A stretch of DNA of 23,106 bases, from the NCBI GenBank assembly GCA_002420105.1, contig DIHJ01000100.1, positions 22,627 to 45,732 of the forward strand, given 5' to 3'. Position numbers and translations under genes: made by a program. This document shows, piece by piece, positions 1 through 8,222 of the stretch (positions are counted from its first letter, which is position 1; each line of letters starts with the position of its first letter). This DNA comes from Nitrospira sp. UBA5699. GTDB lineage: Bacteria > Nitrospirota > Nitrospiria > Nitrospirales > Nitrospiraceae. Under the pieces are notes generated by a model. The model was given only the letters and a program-made list of their open reading frames with translations. It was not told the origin of the DNA and did no database searches.

Positions 1-1781
1 CAGCAATAGTCGAACTCGATGCCCTGGCCGATACGGTTGGGGCCTCCGCCGAGGATGATGACTTTCTTTCGATCCGTCGGGCGGGCCTCGCATTCCATGC
101 CGTAGGTGGAATACAGATACGGCGTCTGGGCTTCAAATTCCGCGGCGCAGGTATCCACGCGCTTATAGGTCACCGATCGCGCGCCGTCGGCGCGAGCGGT
201 CCGCTGCGTGCGGACGGCTGCGGCGGATGCCCCGGTCAGCTGCGCGAGACGGTCGTCTGAGAAACCCAGCGCCTTGGCGTCCCAAAGGACCGCATCCTCG
301 ATCGTGCCGGGCGCCTCTTTCGCCATGCCGACCAGCGCGTCCTCGAAGCGAACGATCTCCCGCATCTGCTCCAGAAACCAGAAGTCGATTTTCGTGAGCG
401 CGAACAACTCCTCGTTGGACATCCCGAGCCGGATCGCATCCGCGAGGTGCCAGATCCGTTCGGGAACCGGCGTGCGCAGATGCTGGCGGAGTTTCTCCAG
501 GGCGCCCGGCCGGTCGAATCCCTCCGGGATCCCGCAGTCCAACCCGAGGCGCGAGGCCAGTCCGTTCAGATCCAGTTCGAGCGACCGGATGGCCTTCTGC
601 AACGATTCCTTGAACGTCCGGCCGATCGCCATGACCTCGCCCACCGATTTCATCTGCGTGGTCAGCGTCGGATCGACCCCTTTGAACTTCTGGAAGGCGA
701 ACCGCGGGATCTTCACCACGACATAGTCGATGGTCGGCTCGAACGACGCCTTGGTCACGCCGGTAATGTCGTTGGTAATCTCGTCGAGGGTATAACCGAC
801 CGCCAGTTTTGCCGCGATCTTGGCGATGGGAAATCCCGTCGCTTTCGACGCCAGGGCCGAACTCCGGGACACCCGCGGGTTCATCTCGATGATGACCATC
901 TCGCCGTTGTCCGGATTGATGCCGAACTGAATGTTCGACCCCCCGGTGTCGACGCCGATTTCCCGGATAATCCGGAGCGCGGCGTCCCGCATCCGTTGAT
1001 ACTCTTTGTCCGTCAGCGTCATGGCCGGCGCGACGGTGATACTGTCGCCCGTGTGGACGCCCATCGGGTCCAGATTCTCGATCGGGCAGATGATCACGAC
1101 ATTGTCCTTCAGATCCCGCATCACCTCGAGTTCGTATTCCTTCCAGCCGATCAGCGACTGTTCGATCAACACCTGGCTGACCGGGCTCATGGCGAGCGCC
1201 CATTCGATGAGCTGTTCGAACTCTTCGCGATTGTAGGCGATGTTCCCGCCCGTTCCGCCCATCGTGAACGAGGGGCGGATGATCGCGGGAAATCCCACCC
1301 GGTCCAGCACGCGGACGGCTTCGTCGCGGCTGTGCGCCGTGCCGCTCTCCGGAACCCGCAAGCCGATCCGCTGCATCGCCTGCTTGAAGGCGTCCCGGTC
1401 TTCGGCCTTATGAATCGCCTCGGCGGAGGCGCCGATCAGTGTGACCCCGTACTTTTCGAGCGTGCCTCGCTTCACCAAGCCCATGGTGGCGTTCAACGCC
1501 GTCTGTCCTCCCATGGTCGGAAGCAGGGCGTCGGGCCGTTCGCGTTCGATGACTTTCTCCACCACCTCGGGCGTGATCGGCTCCACGTACGTCCGATCCG
1601 CCAGTTCCGGATCGGTCATGATCGTGGCGGGATTGCTGTTGATGAGCACGACCCGGTAGCCTTCTTCTTTCAAGGCCTTGCAGGCCTGGGTTCCGGAGTA
1701 ATCGAACTCGCAGGCCTGCCCGATGACGATCGGGCCGGACCCGATGAGCAGGATGGTGCGGATGTCGGTACGTTTCGGCAT
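1..1781 (-). CDS. carB: Carbamoyl-phosphate synthase large subunit (N-terminal part; gene runs off the left edge)
   Basis: CarB makes carbamoyl phosphate from bicarbonate, ATP and ammonia delivered by CarA, for pyrimidine and arginine synthesis. I translated it by hand from the ATG at 1781 (MPKRTDIRTILLIGSGPIV). The 593 visible codons cover the first ATP-grasp (carboxyphosphate) half and the middle oligomerisation region, and end at the start of the second synthetase half (GGGPNRIGQGIEFDYC). The family is usually about 1,070 residues, so a little over half is visible. The NPATIMTD, MGGTGGN and EMNPRVSRSSALASKATG blocks typical of CarB are all present. There is no stop in the frame down to base 1, and no sign of damage. 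The start lies 6 nt after the stop of the M48 peptidase gene, so the two are probably translated in a coupled way as part of the pyr operon. Confidence 0.97.
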   Translation of the reverse strand, partial: MPKRTDIRTILLIGSGPIVIGQACEFDYSGTQACKALKEEGYRVVLINSNPATIMTDPELADRTYVEPITPEVVEKVIERERPDALLPTMGGQTALNATMGLVKRGTLEKYGVTLIGASAEAIHKAEDRDAFKQAMQRIGLRVPESGTAHSRDEAVRVLDRVGFPAIIRPSFTMGGTGGNIAYNREEFEQLIEWALAMSPVSQVLIEQSLIGWKEYELEVMRDLKDNVVIICPIENLDPMGVHTGDSITVAPAMTLTDKEYQRMRDAALRIIREIGVDTGGSNIQFGINPDNGEMVIIEMNPRVSRSSALASKATGFPIAKIAAKLAVGYTLDEITNDITGVTKASFEPTIDYVVVKIPRFAFQKFKGVDPTLTTQMKSVGEVMAIGRTFKESLQKAIRSLELDLNGLASRLGLDCGIPEGFDRPGALEKLRQHLRTPVPERIWHLADAIRLGMSNEELFALTKIDFWFLEQMREIVRFEDALVGMAKEAPGTIEDAVLWDAKALGFSDDRLAQLTGASAAAVRTQRTARADGARSVTYKRVDTCAAEFEAQTPYLYSTYGMECEARPTDRKKVIILGGGPNRIGQGIEFDYC

Positions 1782-1787
1782 GGAAGC

Positions 1788-2771
1788 TTAACTCATTTGC
1801 GGCAACGGCCCGATGGCCGGCTTGTAGGGAGCCGGCGCGGGCGGGTGGTCTTTTCCCGAACCGTGGTAGCGGGGCAGGACTTCGGGCAGCCAGGCTTCGA
1901 TCTGCTTGATACGCGTCAGATCGGAAGGGTGCGTCGACAGAAATTCGGGAATCGCGTGCTGGGAGCGGAAACAGAGCTTGTCGATCATCTGTCTCGGACA
2001 GCCGCTCATGCGTTCCCAGAACGGCACGGCTTCGCGGGGATCGTAGCCGGCTTCCGCCATCAACCGCAGTCCGATGTAGTCGGCCTCCGACTCCTGCTTC
2101 CGGTTGAACGGCAGGGAGACATTGACCCCGTAGGCGCCGAGCAGCCCCTGGATGGCGCCGCCGGCCGCGTTCCCCGATGCCGCGGCGCCGATCGCGCCGA
2201 GTTGCGCGATCTGGTCCAAAATACTGCGGCTCATCCGCTCCACGCCATGCCGCTGGAGGGCATGCGCGATTTCGTGCCCCATCACGGTCGCAAGCCCGGC
2301 GTCGGTCTTCGTGTGTTTGAGAATGCCGGTGAACACGGCGACCTTGCCCCCCGGCAGACAGAAGGCGTTCACCATCTTTTCATCCTCGATGACCGCGAAC
2401 TCCCACTGATACTCCGGTTTGTTGGCGACCTCGGCGATCCGCTTGCCCACGCGCTGGATCAGCTCGTTGGCTTCGGGGTTGTCGCTGAGCCGCGCCTGAC
2501 GCAGGACTTCGCGATAGGCGCTGAGCCCGAACTGGAGTTCCTTTTCCTCGGAAAAGAAAATCAGCTGGTCGCGGGCCGTACCGGGAGCGCGATAGCAGCC
2601 CGAGAGGCTGCTGAAGAGTCCCAGCGCCGCCCCCGCCCCCAACGCCGTGCAGAGGCCCGTCACTCCGCGCGCGCCCAGCGCCAGCAGGGCGCGGCGACCG
2701 ACCGGGGTCGCGAGCAGGCGCTCGACGGCCTCCGCGCTGCAGGCACCCTTATCGTGAACGGTCTGCGCCAT
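1788..2771 (-). CDS. M48-family zinc metallopeptidase, probable lipoprotein (BepA/LoiP-like)
   Basis: A 327-residue envelope metallopeptidase. Residues 166-170 are HEIAH, the HExxH zinc site, inside MGHEIAHALQRHG; a later NRKQESEAD block (about 223-230) supplies the likely third zinc ligand (E227 by analogy with the ExxAD motif of M48 enzymes). The N terminus has GRRALLALG (RR at 26-27), a hydrophobic stretch and LSGC at 56-59, which together suggest a Tat-like signal ending in a lipobox with Cys59 as the lipidated residue. In the family such proteins help outer-membrane protein quality control. ATG start at 2771 has an AGGGG ribosome site just upstream and lies 7 nt after sppA. The C terminus is Pro/Lys-rich. 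It sits between sppA and carB in the pyr operon. The family call is firm; substrate unknown. Confidence 0.9.
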   Translation of the reverse strand: MAQTVHDKGACSAEAVERLLATPVGRRALLALGARGVTGLCTALGAGAALGLFSSLSGCYRAPGTARDQLIFFSEEKELQFGLSAYREVLRQARLSDNPEANELIQRVGKRIAEVANKPEYQWEFAVIEDEKMVNAFCLPGGKVAVFTGILKHTKTDAGLATVMGHEIAHALQRHGVERMSRSILDQIAQLGAIGAAASGNAAGGAIQGLLGAYGVNVSLPFNRKQESEADYIGLRLMAEAGYDPREAVPFWERMSGCPRQMIDKLCFRSQHAIPEFLSTHPSDLTRIKQIEAWLPEVLPRYHGSGKDHPPAPAPYKPAIGPLPQMS

Positions 2772-2778
2772 ATCGCCC

Positions 2779-3747
2779 CTACGGCATCCAGAGATACATG
2801 AACTGCGGACTGCCTCCCCGAACGAGCGAGAGCAGATCCACGTTGGCCAGGCTGCTCAGGCCGGACCCGGCCCCGAACATCCGCGAATAGATGTTGTTCT
2901 GGTACTCGCCGTGACGGCGATAGGTCACGATCCGCGCCTCGGCGATCCCGGCCTTCTTCTTGGCCAGTTCGATGGCTTCATCCAGATAGCCGATGTCATC
3001 GACCAGTCCCGCCGCCTTGGCCTGCTCGCCGGAATAGATGCGGCCGTCCGCCAGCTTCCTGATCTGATCGGCCGACAGCTGCGGGCGCCCTTCCTGCACG
3101 ACCGCAAGGAACCGGTGATAGAAGGAATCGATGACGCTTTGGAAAATCGCCCTCTCCTCCGCCGTCATGGTGCGGAACGGCGACCCCATATCCTTGCGCG
3201 GGCCGGAGGTGATGGCATTGGCCTCCACCCCGACCTTTTCCAGCAGTCCCTTGGCATTGACGGTCAGCATGATGACGCCGATGCTGCCCGTCACGGTCGA
3301 GGGGTGGACCAGGATCGCATCGGTGGCCATCGCGAGGTAATACCCTCCCGATGCCGCCACATCCATCATCGACGCCACGACCGGAATCTTTCGGCTGGCT
3401 TTGAACGCCTTGATCTCGTGATACAAAATGTCCGACGCGTTGACGGTGCCCCCCGGGCTGTTGATCCGCAGGACCACCGCCTTGATCTTCTCGTCCTTCG
3501 AGGCCTTGGTCAGATCCTCCTTGAGCGATGCGAGCATGTTGGGCTGCGGAATCAACCCGTCCTTGTCCTGGGAACTGATGACGCCGGACAGATCGAGCAA
3601 CAGAACCTTGCCGTCTCCCGTCCCGGTCAATTGCACCTCCTGGACGGGACCGGCCGGCTCCAGAAGATTGATCGTGATGCAGCCCTGCTGCAGACCGACG
3701 ATGCCGAGGAGCGCGAGCGACAGATACATCCGCTGAATCTTACCCAT
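2779..3747 (-). CDS. sppA: Signal peptide peptidase SppA (S49 family), probable lipoprotein
   Basis: SppA degrades remnant signal peptides in the membrane and belongs to the ClpP/crotonase fold. The short single-domain form (322 residues from the chosen start) resembles Bacillus SppA rather than the duplicated E. coli enzyme. The Ser/Lys dyad is visible: Ser133 in DVAASGGYYLA and Lys185 in SGPRKDMGSPFR, 52 residues apart, the same spacing as in Bacillus SppA. The N terminus MGKIQRMYLSLALLGIVG is followed by LQQGC with Cys23, a plausible lipobox in place of a transmembrane anchor. I chose ATG 3747 because GGAG lies 8 nt upstream and the start overlaps the carA stop by 8 nt; the frame stays open 17 codons further upstream inside carA, but those residues do not look like a signal sequence. 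Confidence 0.93.
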   Translation of the reverse strand: MGKIQRMYLSLALLGIVGLQQGCITINLLEPAGPVQEVQLTGTGDGKVLLLDLSGVISSQDKDGLIPQPNMLASLKEDLTKASKDEKIKAVVLRINSPGGTVNASDILYHEIKAFKASRKIPVVASMMDVAASGGYYLAMATDAILVHPSTVTGSIGVIMLTVNAKGLLEKVGVEANAITSGPRKDMGSPFRTMTAEERAIFQSVIDSFYHRFLAVVQEGRPQLSADQIRKLADGRIYSGEQAKAAGLVDDIGYLDEAIELAKKKAGIAEARIVTYRRHGEYQNNIYSRMFGAGSGLSSLANVDLLSLVRGGSPQFMYLWMP

Positions 3748-4912
3748 TCGATTTCTCCATGAGCTGCACGAATTCCGTGAACAAATAGGCCGAGTCATGG
3801 GGACCGGGGGACGCCTCAGGGTGATATTGTACCGAAAAGACCCGCAGATCCATACAGGCCATCCCCTCGATCGAATGGTCGTTCAGACTCACATGGGTGA
3901 CAGCCACCTTTCCGAACGCCGTCTCGACGAGCGGAGGGCGTGCCGGCACGGCCTGAATGGAACCCGGCGCCTGCACGGCAAAATTGTGATTCTGCGACGT
4001 GATTTCGACCTTTCTGGTCCGCAGATCCATCACCGGATGATTCGCGCCGTGATGACCGAACTTGAGCTTGTACGTCTTGAGCCCCAGGGCCAAGCCGAGA
4101 ATCTGATGGCCCAGACAGATGCCGAAGATCGGACGGCGCCCGATCAGTTGACGCACGGCTTTCATGGCATAGGGCACGCCCTCGGGATCGCCCGGCCCGT
4201 TCGACAGGAAGATGCCGTCGGGGTTCAGCGCGTCGACTTGTTCGGCAGTCGTCGACGCCGGCACTACCGTCACGTCGCAACCGACGTCGACGAGCCGCCG
4301 GAGGATATTCTGCTTCACGCCGAAGTCGTAAGCCACCACCCGCCATCGCCGCGCGGCCGCCGGCACATGGCCGTTCGCCGCCGGAACCCACTCGCCGGAC
4401 CCGTCCGCCCACTGATACGTCTGCCGACAGGTCACCTCCGCGGCCAGATCCCGCCCGATGATGCCGGGAGCCCGCCTGGCCTTCTCGACGGCCCGCCCTA
4501 CATCGCCTTCCACATGGGTAATGAGCCCCTGCTGGGAGCCGTGCTCGCGCAAGTGCCGCGTGAGCGCCCTCGTATCCAGTCCTTCGATCCCCACGATCTT
4601 CGACGTCTGCAAATACTCTTGCAGCCGCTGCCGGCTGCGCCAGTTGCTGGCGACCGAGCTGGCTTCCTTGACCACGAATCCCTCGGCCCAGATGCGGCGT
4701 GATTCGACATCTTCGGGCGTCACGCCGTAGTTGCCGATGTGCGGGCAGGTCATCGTGATGATCTGCCCCTTGTAGGAGGGATCGGTCAATACTTCCTGAT
4801 AGCCGGTCATCGCGGTGTTGAACACCACCTCTCCGACCGCCTCGCCTTCATAGCCGAGGGCGCGGCCTTCGAACACCGCCCCGTCCGCCAGAGCCAACAG
4901 CGCTTTCTTCAC
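3740..4912 (-). CDS. carA: Carbamoyl-phosphate synthase small (glutaminase) subunit
   Basis: CarA hydrolyses glutamine and channels ammonia to CarB. The 390-residue protein has the N-terminal CPSase small domain (GAVFEGRALG, NTAMTGYQEVLTDPSY) and a C-terminal class I glutamine amidotransferase with nucleophile Cys266 in GICLGHQ and partners His364 and Glu366 in QYHPEASPGP. Length matches the family. The start is GTG 4912, which overlaps the TGA of the preceding DUF4149 gene in the sequence GTGA, with GGGAGG upstream as ribosome site; the frame remains open further upstream but that part is antisense-like arginine-rich sequence overlapping the previous gene and is not believed. Unusually, its partner carB is not next: sppA and an M48 peptidase gene lie between them. 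Confidence 0.97.
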   Translation of the reverse strand: MKKALLALADGAVFEGRALGYEGEAVGEVVFNTAMTGYQEVLTDPSYKGQIITMTCPHIGNYGVTPEDVESRRIWAEGFVVKEASSVASNWRSRQRLQEYLQTSKIVGIEGLDTRALTRHLREHGSQQGLITHVEGDVGRAVEKARRAPGIIGRDLAAEVTCRQTYQWADGSGEWVPAANGHVPAAARRWRVVAYDFGVKQNILRRLVDVGCDVTVVPASTTAEQVDALNPDGIFLSNGPGDPEGVPYAMKAVRQLIGRRPIFGICLGHQILGLALGLKTYKLKFGHHGANHPVMDLRTRKVEITSQNHNFAVQAPGSIQAVPARPPLVETAFGKVAVTHVSLNDHSIEGMACMDLRVFSVQYHPEASPGPHDSAYLFTEFVQLMEKSNG

Positions 4913-5430
4913 GCGGGCACTCCCTCCCTGCGATACGACCGCCTGACTTTCATCACCAACAGCGCCATCCCCAGCACCAGATTCACCATATACAGCGAGC
5001 GGATCGGCATATGGAGCCGGAAAAAGGCTTCGAACGCGGCCTTTCTCGCCTGCTCGTCCTTCAGTGCAAACGCCTGGGCCTGCAACGCGGCGGCCTGGGG
5101 ATGGAGCACCAGAATGATCACCGCGGCAATCAGCCCCATGAGCGCCAGCACGATCACTTCTCCCCGGCTCACCGAAGCGGCGGGCTCCCCGTTCCACCGG
5201 CGATAGCCCAGCGAGAGGCCGAGTACCGCGATCGCCGCGACCACCAGACGGTTGAACCCTTCAAACGCTTTCGTCAGAAACAATCCGCCGGAATCCTGTC
5301 CGCCGAAGGTATTGAACACCGCGGGAATCACGGCGCCGATCAGTACGATCAACCCGCCGACCCAGATGCCGAGCGCGAGCAGCTCGAGACTCAGCGCGCA
5401 CGTCAGCCCCCACCCGGCGCGAACGCTCAC
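4909..5430 (-). CDS. DUF4149 (TMEM205-like) integral membrane protein
   Basis: A 173-residue membrane protein with about four hydrophobic segments: roughly residues 8-33, 62-76, 91-110 and 147-162. The pattern (LALGIWVGGLIVLIGAVIPA near the N terminus, then FNR, then RLHMPIRSLYMVNLVLG near the end) fits the DUF4149 family of bacterial TMEM205-like proteins, whose molecular role is not established. The start is GTG 5430, which shares GTGA with the pyrC stop at 5427-5429; its own stop TGA shares GTGA with the carA start. It is therefore locked between pyrC and carA by two four-base overlaps and must be co-translated with them. The frame is open for 43 codons upstream but that region is pyrC coding sequence. 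Family assignment from pattern only, without a search. Confidence 0.8.
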   Translation of the reverse strand: MSVRAGWGLTCALSLELLALGIWVGGLIVLIGAVIPAVFNTFGGQDSGGLFLTKAFEGFNRLVVAAIAVLGLSLGYRRWNGEPAASVSRGEVIVLALMGLIAAVIILVLHPQAAALQAQAFALKDEQARKAAFEAFFRLHMPIRSLYMVNLVLGMALLVMKVRRSYRREGVPA

Positions 5431-6710
5431 GCCGCCCCCGGCGCCTCGAAGACGACGCGGCCGCCGACGATCGTCGCCAACACGGCCCCCTTCACTTTCC
5501 ACCCGGCGAACGGCGTATTGCGGCTCTTCGAACGGAACTTGGCCGGGTCCACTTCCCACTGCGCATGGGGATCGAGAACGGCGACATCGGCGTCGGCGCC
5601 GACGGCCAACGTCCCCTTCGACAGACCGAAGGCCTTCGCCGGAGCCGTGGTGAGTTTCTCGATCGCGGACTCCAGCGAGAGCACGCCTTCGTCGACCAGC
5701 GCGAGCGTCAGCGGCAGCGCGGTTTCAAGCCCGACGATCCCGAACGGCGCCTCCGTGAAGCCCTGCTGTTTCTCCTGCGTCGCATGGGGAGCATGGTCCG
5801 TCGCGATCACGTCGATCGTGCCGTCGCGCAATCCTTCCTTGATCGCCTGCACATCGTTCCAGGTACGGAGCGGCGGATTCATCTTTGCCAGGGTGTTGAA
5901 GCCGCGTACGACCTCCTCCGTCAGCGTAAAATGATGCGGGCAGGCCTCGGCCGTCACCTTGATGCCCCGCGACTTCGCCTCGCGCACCATGCGCACCGAC
6001 CCGACGGTGCTGATATGCGCCAGATGCAGCCGGGCGCCCGTCAGCTCGGCCAGCGACACATTGCGCGCCACCATCACGTCCTCCGCCGCCGCGGGGATAC
6101 CAGGGAGGCCCAACTCCGTCGACACCAGCCCCTCATTCATGCATCCGCCTTCGGCCAGGTGCAAATCTTCACAATGGTCCACGACCGGGACATCGAAAGC
6201 CAGGGCATACTCCATCGCCCGGCGCATCACGAGACTGTTCATGACCGGCTTGCCGTCGTCCGAGATCGCGACGCAGCCCGCGCGGCGCAGATCGCCGATC
6301 TCGGCCAGCTCCTTCCCTTCCGACCCCTTCGTGATGGCGCCGATGGGCAGCACGTTCGCCAGCCCGGCCGCGCGCGCGCGCTCGAGGATGAACTCGGTGA
6401 TGGCCTGATTGTCGTTCACGGGATTCGTGTTGGGCATGCAACAGACGGTCGTGAACCCGCCGGCCACCGCCGAGGCCGAACCGGTCTGGATCGTTTCCTT
6501 GTACTCGAATCCCGGTTCGCGAAAATGCACGTGGAGGTCGACGAACCCGGGCACGACGAGCCGCCCCTTGGCCGCAATCCGCTTGGCTCCCGCCGGCGCT
6601 TTGACGCCCGGACCGACCGCCGCCACCTTCCCCTCTTCGATCAGCAGATCGCCGACGCCGTTGAAGCGCCCCGGATCGATGATGTGCCCGCCCGTAATGA
6701 CAATCGTCAC
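5427..6710 (-). CDS. pyrC: Dihydroorotase, class I
   Basis: PyrC cyclises carbamoyl aspartate to dihydroorotate, step three of UMP synthesis. The 427-residue amidohydrolase keeps all metal-site residues of the class I type: His60 and His62 (DLHVHFREPG), Asp152 (AISDDGKP), His179 (VDHCED), His232 (LAHIST) and Asp305 (ATDHAPH). The Asp in place of a carboxylated lysine is the arrangement known from Aquifex dihydroorotase, which works in a complex with aspartate transcarbamoylase; that fits the adjacent pyrB. The start is GTG 6710, 2 nt after the pyrB stop, with GGGAG about 10 nt upstream. The end overlaps the DUF4149 gene by four bases. The symbol follows the function; some databases use it only for the E. 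coli-type enzyme. Confidence 0.96.
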   Translation of the reverse strand: MTIVITGGHIIDPGRFNGVGDLLIEEGKVAAVGPGVKAPAGAKRIAAKGRLVVPGFVDLHVHFREPGFEYKETIQTGSASAVAGGFTTVCCMPNTNPVNDNQAITEFILERARAAGLANVLPIGAITKGSEGKELAEIGDLRRAGCVAISDDGKPVMNSLVMRRAMEYALAFDVPVVDHCEDLHLAEGGCMNEGLVSTELGLPGIPAAAEDVMVARNVSLAELTGARLHLAHISTVGSVRMVREAKSRGIKVTAEACPHHFTLTEEVVRGFNTLAKMNPPLRTWNDVQAIKEGLRDGTIDVIATDHAPHATQEKQQGFTEAPFGIVGLETALPLTLALVDEGVLSLESAIEKLTTAPAKAFGLSKGTLAVGADADVAVLDPHAQWEVDPAKFRSKSRNTPFAGWKVKGAVLATIVGGRVVFEAPGAA

Positions 6711-6712
6711 GT

Positions 6713-7633
6713 TCAGCTTGCTCCCGACATCAGGTACAGAATGCCCATGCGAACGGCCACGCCGTTCGCCACTTGATCCAGAATGACCGACGACAAACTA
6801 TCGGCGACTTCCGGCGCGATTTCCACGCCCCGGTTGATCGGCCCCGGGTGCATCACGATCGCCCCCGGATCCGCCAGCTTCACACGTTCCGCCGTCAACC
6901 CGTACAGACGCGCGTATTCCCGAATCGTCGGAAACAGCGCCCGCCCCTGCCGTTCGAGCTGCAACCGCAGCATCATGATGACCTGGACGCCGCGCAACGC
7001 CTCGTCCAGGTTGTAGTACACGCCGGCGCCCAGCTTGTCGATGCCCCAGGGCATCATCGTCGGAGGACCGACCACCCGCACTTCGGCGCCCAGCTTCGAC
7101 AGCGCGTGGATGTTCGATCGCGCCACCCGGCTATGGGCCACGTCGCCGACGATCGCGACGCGAAGCCCTTCGAACGGCAATCCCCGCTCGCGAATCGTGT
7201 AGAGATCGAGCAACGCCTGGGTCGGATGCTCGTGCCAGCCGTCGCCCGCATTGATGACCGAAGACTTGACGCCGCGCGCGAGCGCCTCCGCGGCCCCCGC
7301 GGACGGGTGCCGCAGCACGATGATGTCGGCCTGCATCGCCTCGATGTTGCGGGCGGTATCGAGCAGGGTTTCCCCCTTGACGACGCTGCTCGACGAAGGC
7401 GAGAAATTGATGACGTCCGCGCTGAGCCGTTTGGCGGCCAGTTCGAACGACGTTCGGGTTCTCGTGCTGGGCTCGAAAAACAGGTTCACCACGGTCCGGC
7501 CGCGCAGCGCCGGGACTTTCTTGATTTCGCGTCCGGTCACTTCCTTGAAGGAATCCGCCGTCTCGAGAATCAGCTTGATGTCATCCGCCGACAGGGGGGC
7601 CAAGCTCAGGAGATCTTTCCGTTTGAGGCTCAT
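6713..7633 (-). CDS. pyrB: Aspartate carbamoyltransferase catalytic subunit
   Basis: PyrB joins carbamoyl phosphate and aspartate, the committed step of pyrimidine synthesis. The 306 residues match the family length. Visible active-site blocks are STRTRTSFE at 56-64 (carbamoyl-phosphate site), Lys86 in VVKGETL, HEHPTQALLD near 134-143 and HPGPINRGVE at 262-271 (aspartate side). No pyrI regulatory subunit gene follows, so allosteric control by PyrI is not expected from this locus; regulation instead appears to come from PyrR. ATG 7633 has AGGAG at a good distance and sits 13 nt after pyrR. The stop lies 2 nt before the pyrC GTG. Confidence 0.97.
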   Translation of the reverse strand: MSLKRKDLLSLAPLSADDIKLILETADSFKEVTGREIKKVPALRGRTVVNLFFEPSTRTRTSFELAAKRLSADVINFSPSSSSVVKGETLLDTARNIEAMQADIIVLRHPSAGAAEALARGVKSSVINAGDGWHEHPTQALLDLYTIRERGLPFEGLRVAIVGDVAHSRVARSNIHALSKLGAEVRVVGPPTMMPWGIDKLGAGVYYNLDEALRGVQVIMMLRLQLERQGRALFPTIREYARLYGLTAERVKLADPGAIVMHPGPINRGVEIAPEVADSLSSVILDQVANGVAVRMGILYLMSGAS

Positions 7634-7646
7634 AGCTTCGTCTCCT

Positions 7647-8222
7647 TCACGCCTTGAGGATGACGACCCGATCGTCTTCGCCCGCCTCTTCCAACAGCAC
7701 CTGAATCTGTTCTTCCCGTGACGTCGGGATGTTCTTGCCGATGTAGGTCGCCTTGATCGGCAACTGCCGGTGGCCCCGATCGACCAACACCGCCAGCTGG
7801 ATTTCCGCCGGCCGTCCCAGGTCGATCAAGCCGTCCATCGCGGCGCGGATCGTCCGTCCCGTAAACAGCACGTCGTCCACCAGCACGATAATCTTGTCGG
7901 AAATATCGAAGGGCACGGAGGTCTTCCGGAGAACCGGCTGCTCCTTCCGCAAGGCCAGGTCGTCGCGGTACAGGGTGATGTCCAACTCCCCGATGGGAAC
8001 GGTGACGCCTTCGATGTCGTGGATCCGCCGGACCAGGCGATGGGCCAGATGCACGCCTCCCGTCCGGATGCCGACCAACGCCAGGTCCTTGACCCCCTTG
8101 TTGCGCTCGAGGATTTCGTGGGCGATGCGGGTCATGGCGCGGGCGATATCGCCCGATTCCATCACCAATCGCTCCTGCTGCCGGTCATGTTGCGCGGACA
8201 TTGTCATAAGAATTCCGGGCAT
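7647..8222 (-). CDS. pyrR: Bifunctional pyr operon regulator / uracil phosphoribosyltransferase PyrR
   Basis: PyrR is an RNA-binding regulator that, with UMP bound, favours termination (or blocks translation) of pyr leaders; it often has uracil phosphoribosyltransferase activity. The 191-residue product has the PRPP loop VLVDDVLFTGRT (about 113-124), the family block TRIAHEILERN near the N terminus and DRGHRQLP plus YIGKNIPTS near the C terminus. Three ATGs are possible. ATG 8222 has GGGGAGG seven bases upstream, but that site lies inside the terminator hairpin. ATG 8207 (codon 6) overlaps the stop of a short leader ORF as ATGA. ATG 8201 (codon 8) is a further option. All give normal PyrR lengths (184-191). 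Gene 1 of the pyr operon, presumably autoregulated. Confidence 0.96.
   Translation of the reverse strand: MPGILMTMSAQHDRQQERLVMESGDIARAMTRIAHEILERNKGVKDLALVGIRTGGVHLAHRLVRRIHDIEGVTVPIGELDITLYRDDLALRKEQPVLRKTSVPFDISDKIIVLVDDVLFTGRTIRAAMDGLIDLGRPAEIQLAVLVDRGHRQLPIKATYIGKNIPTSREEQIQVLLEEAGEDDRVVILKA

Noticed and set aside
447..2801. A plus-strand open frame of 784 codons antisense to carB and the M48 gene.
   Set aside because: carB and M48 both read cleanly on the minus strand with all family motifs; the antisense frame has no recognisable domain.
4913..5197. An N-terminal extension of CarA.
   Set aside because: It overlaps the DUF4149 gene, has no homology to CarA, and the GTG at 4912 has both a ribosome site and a GTGA overlap.
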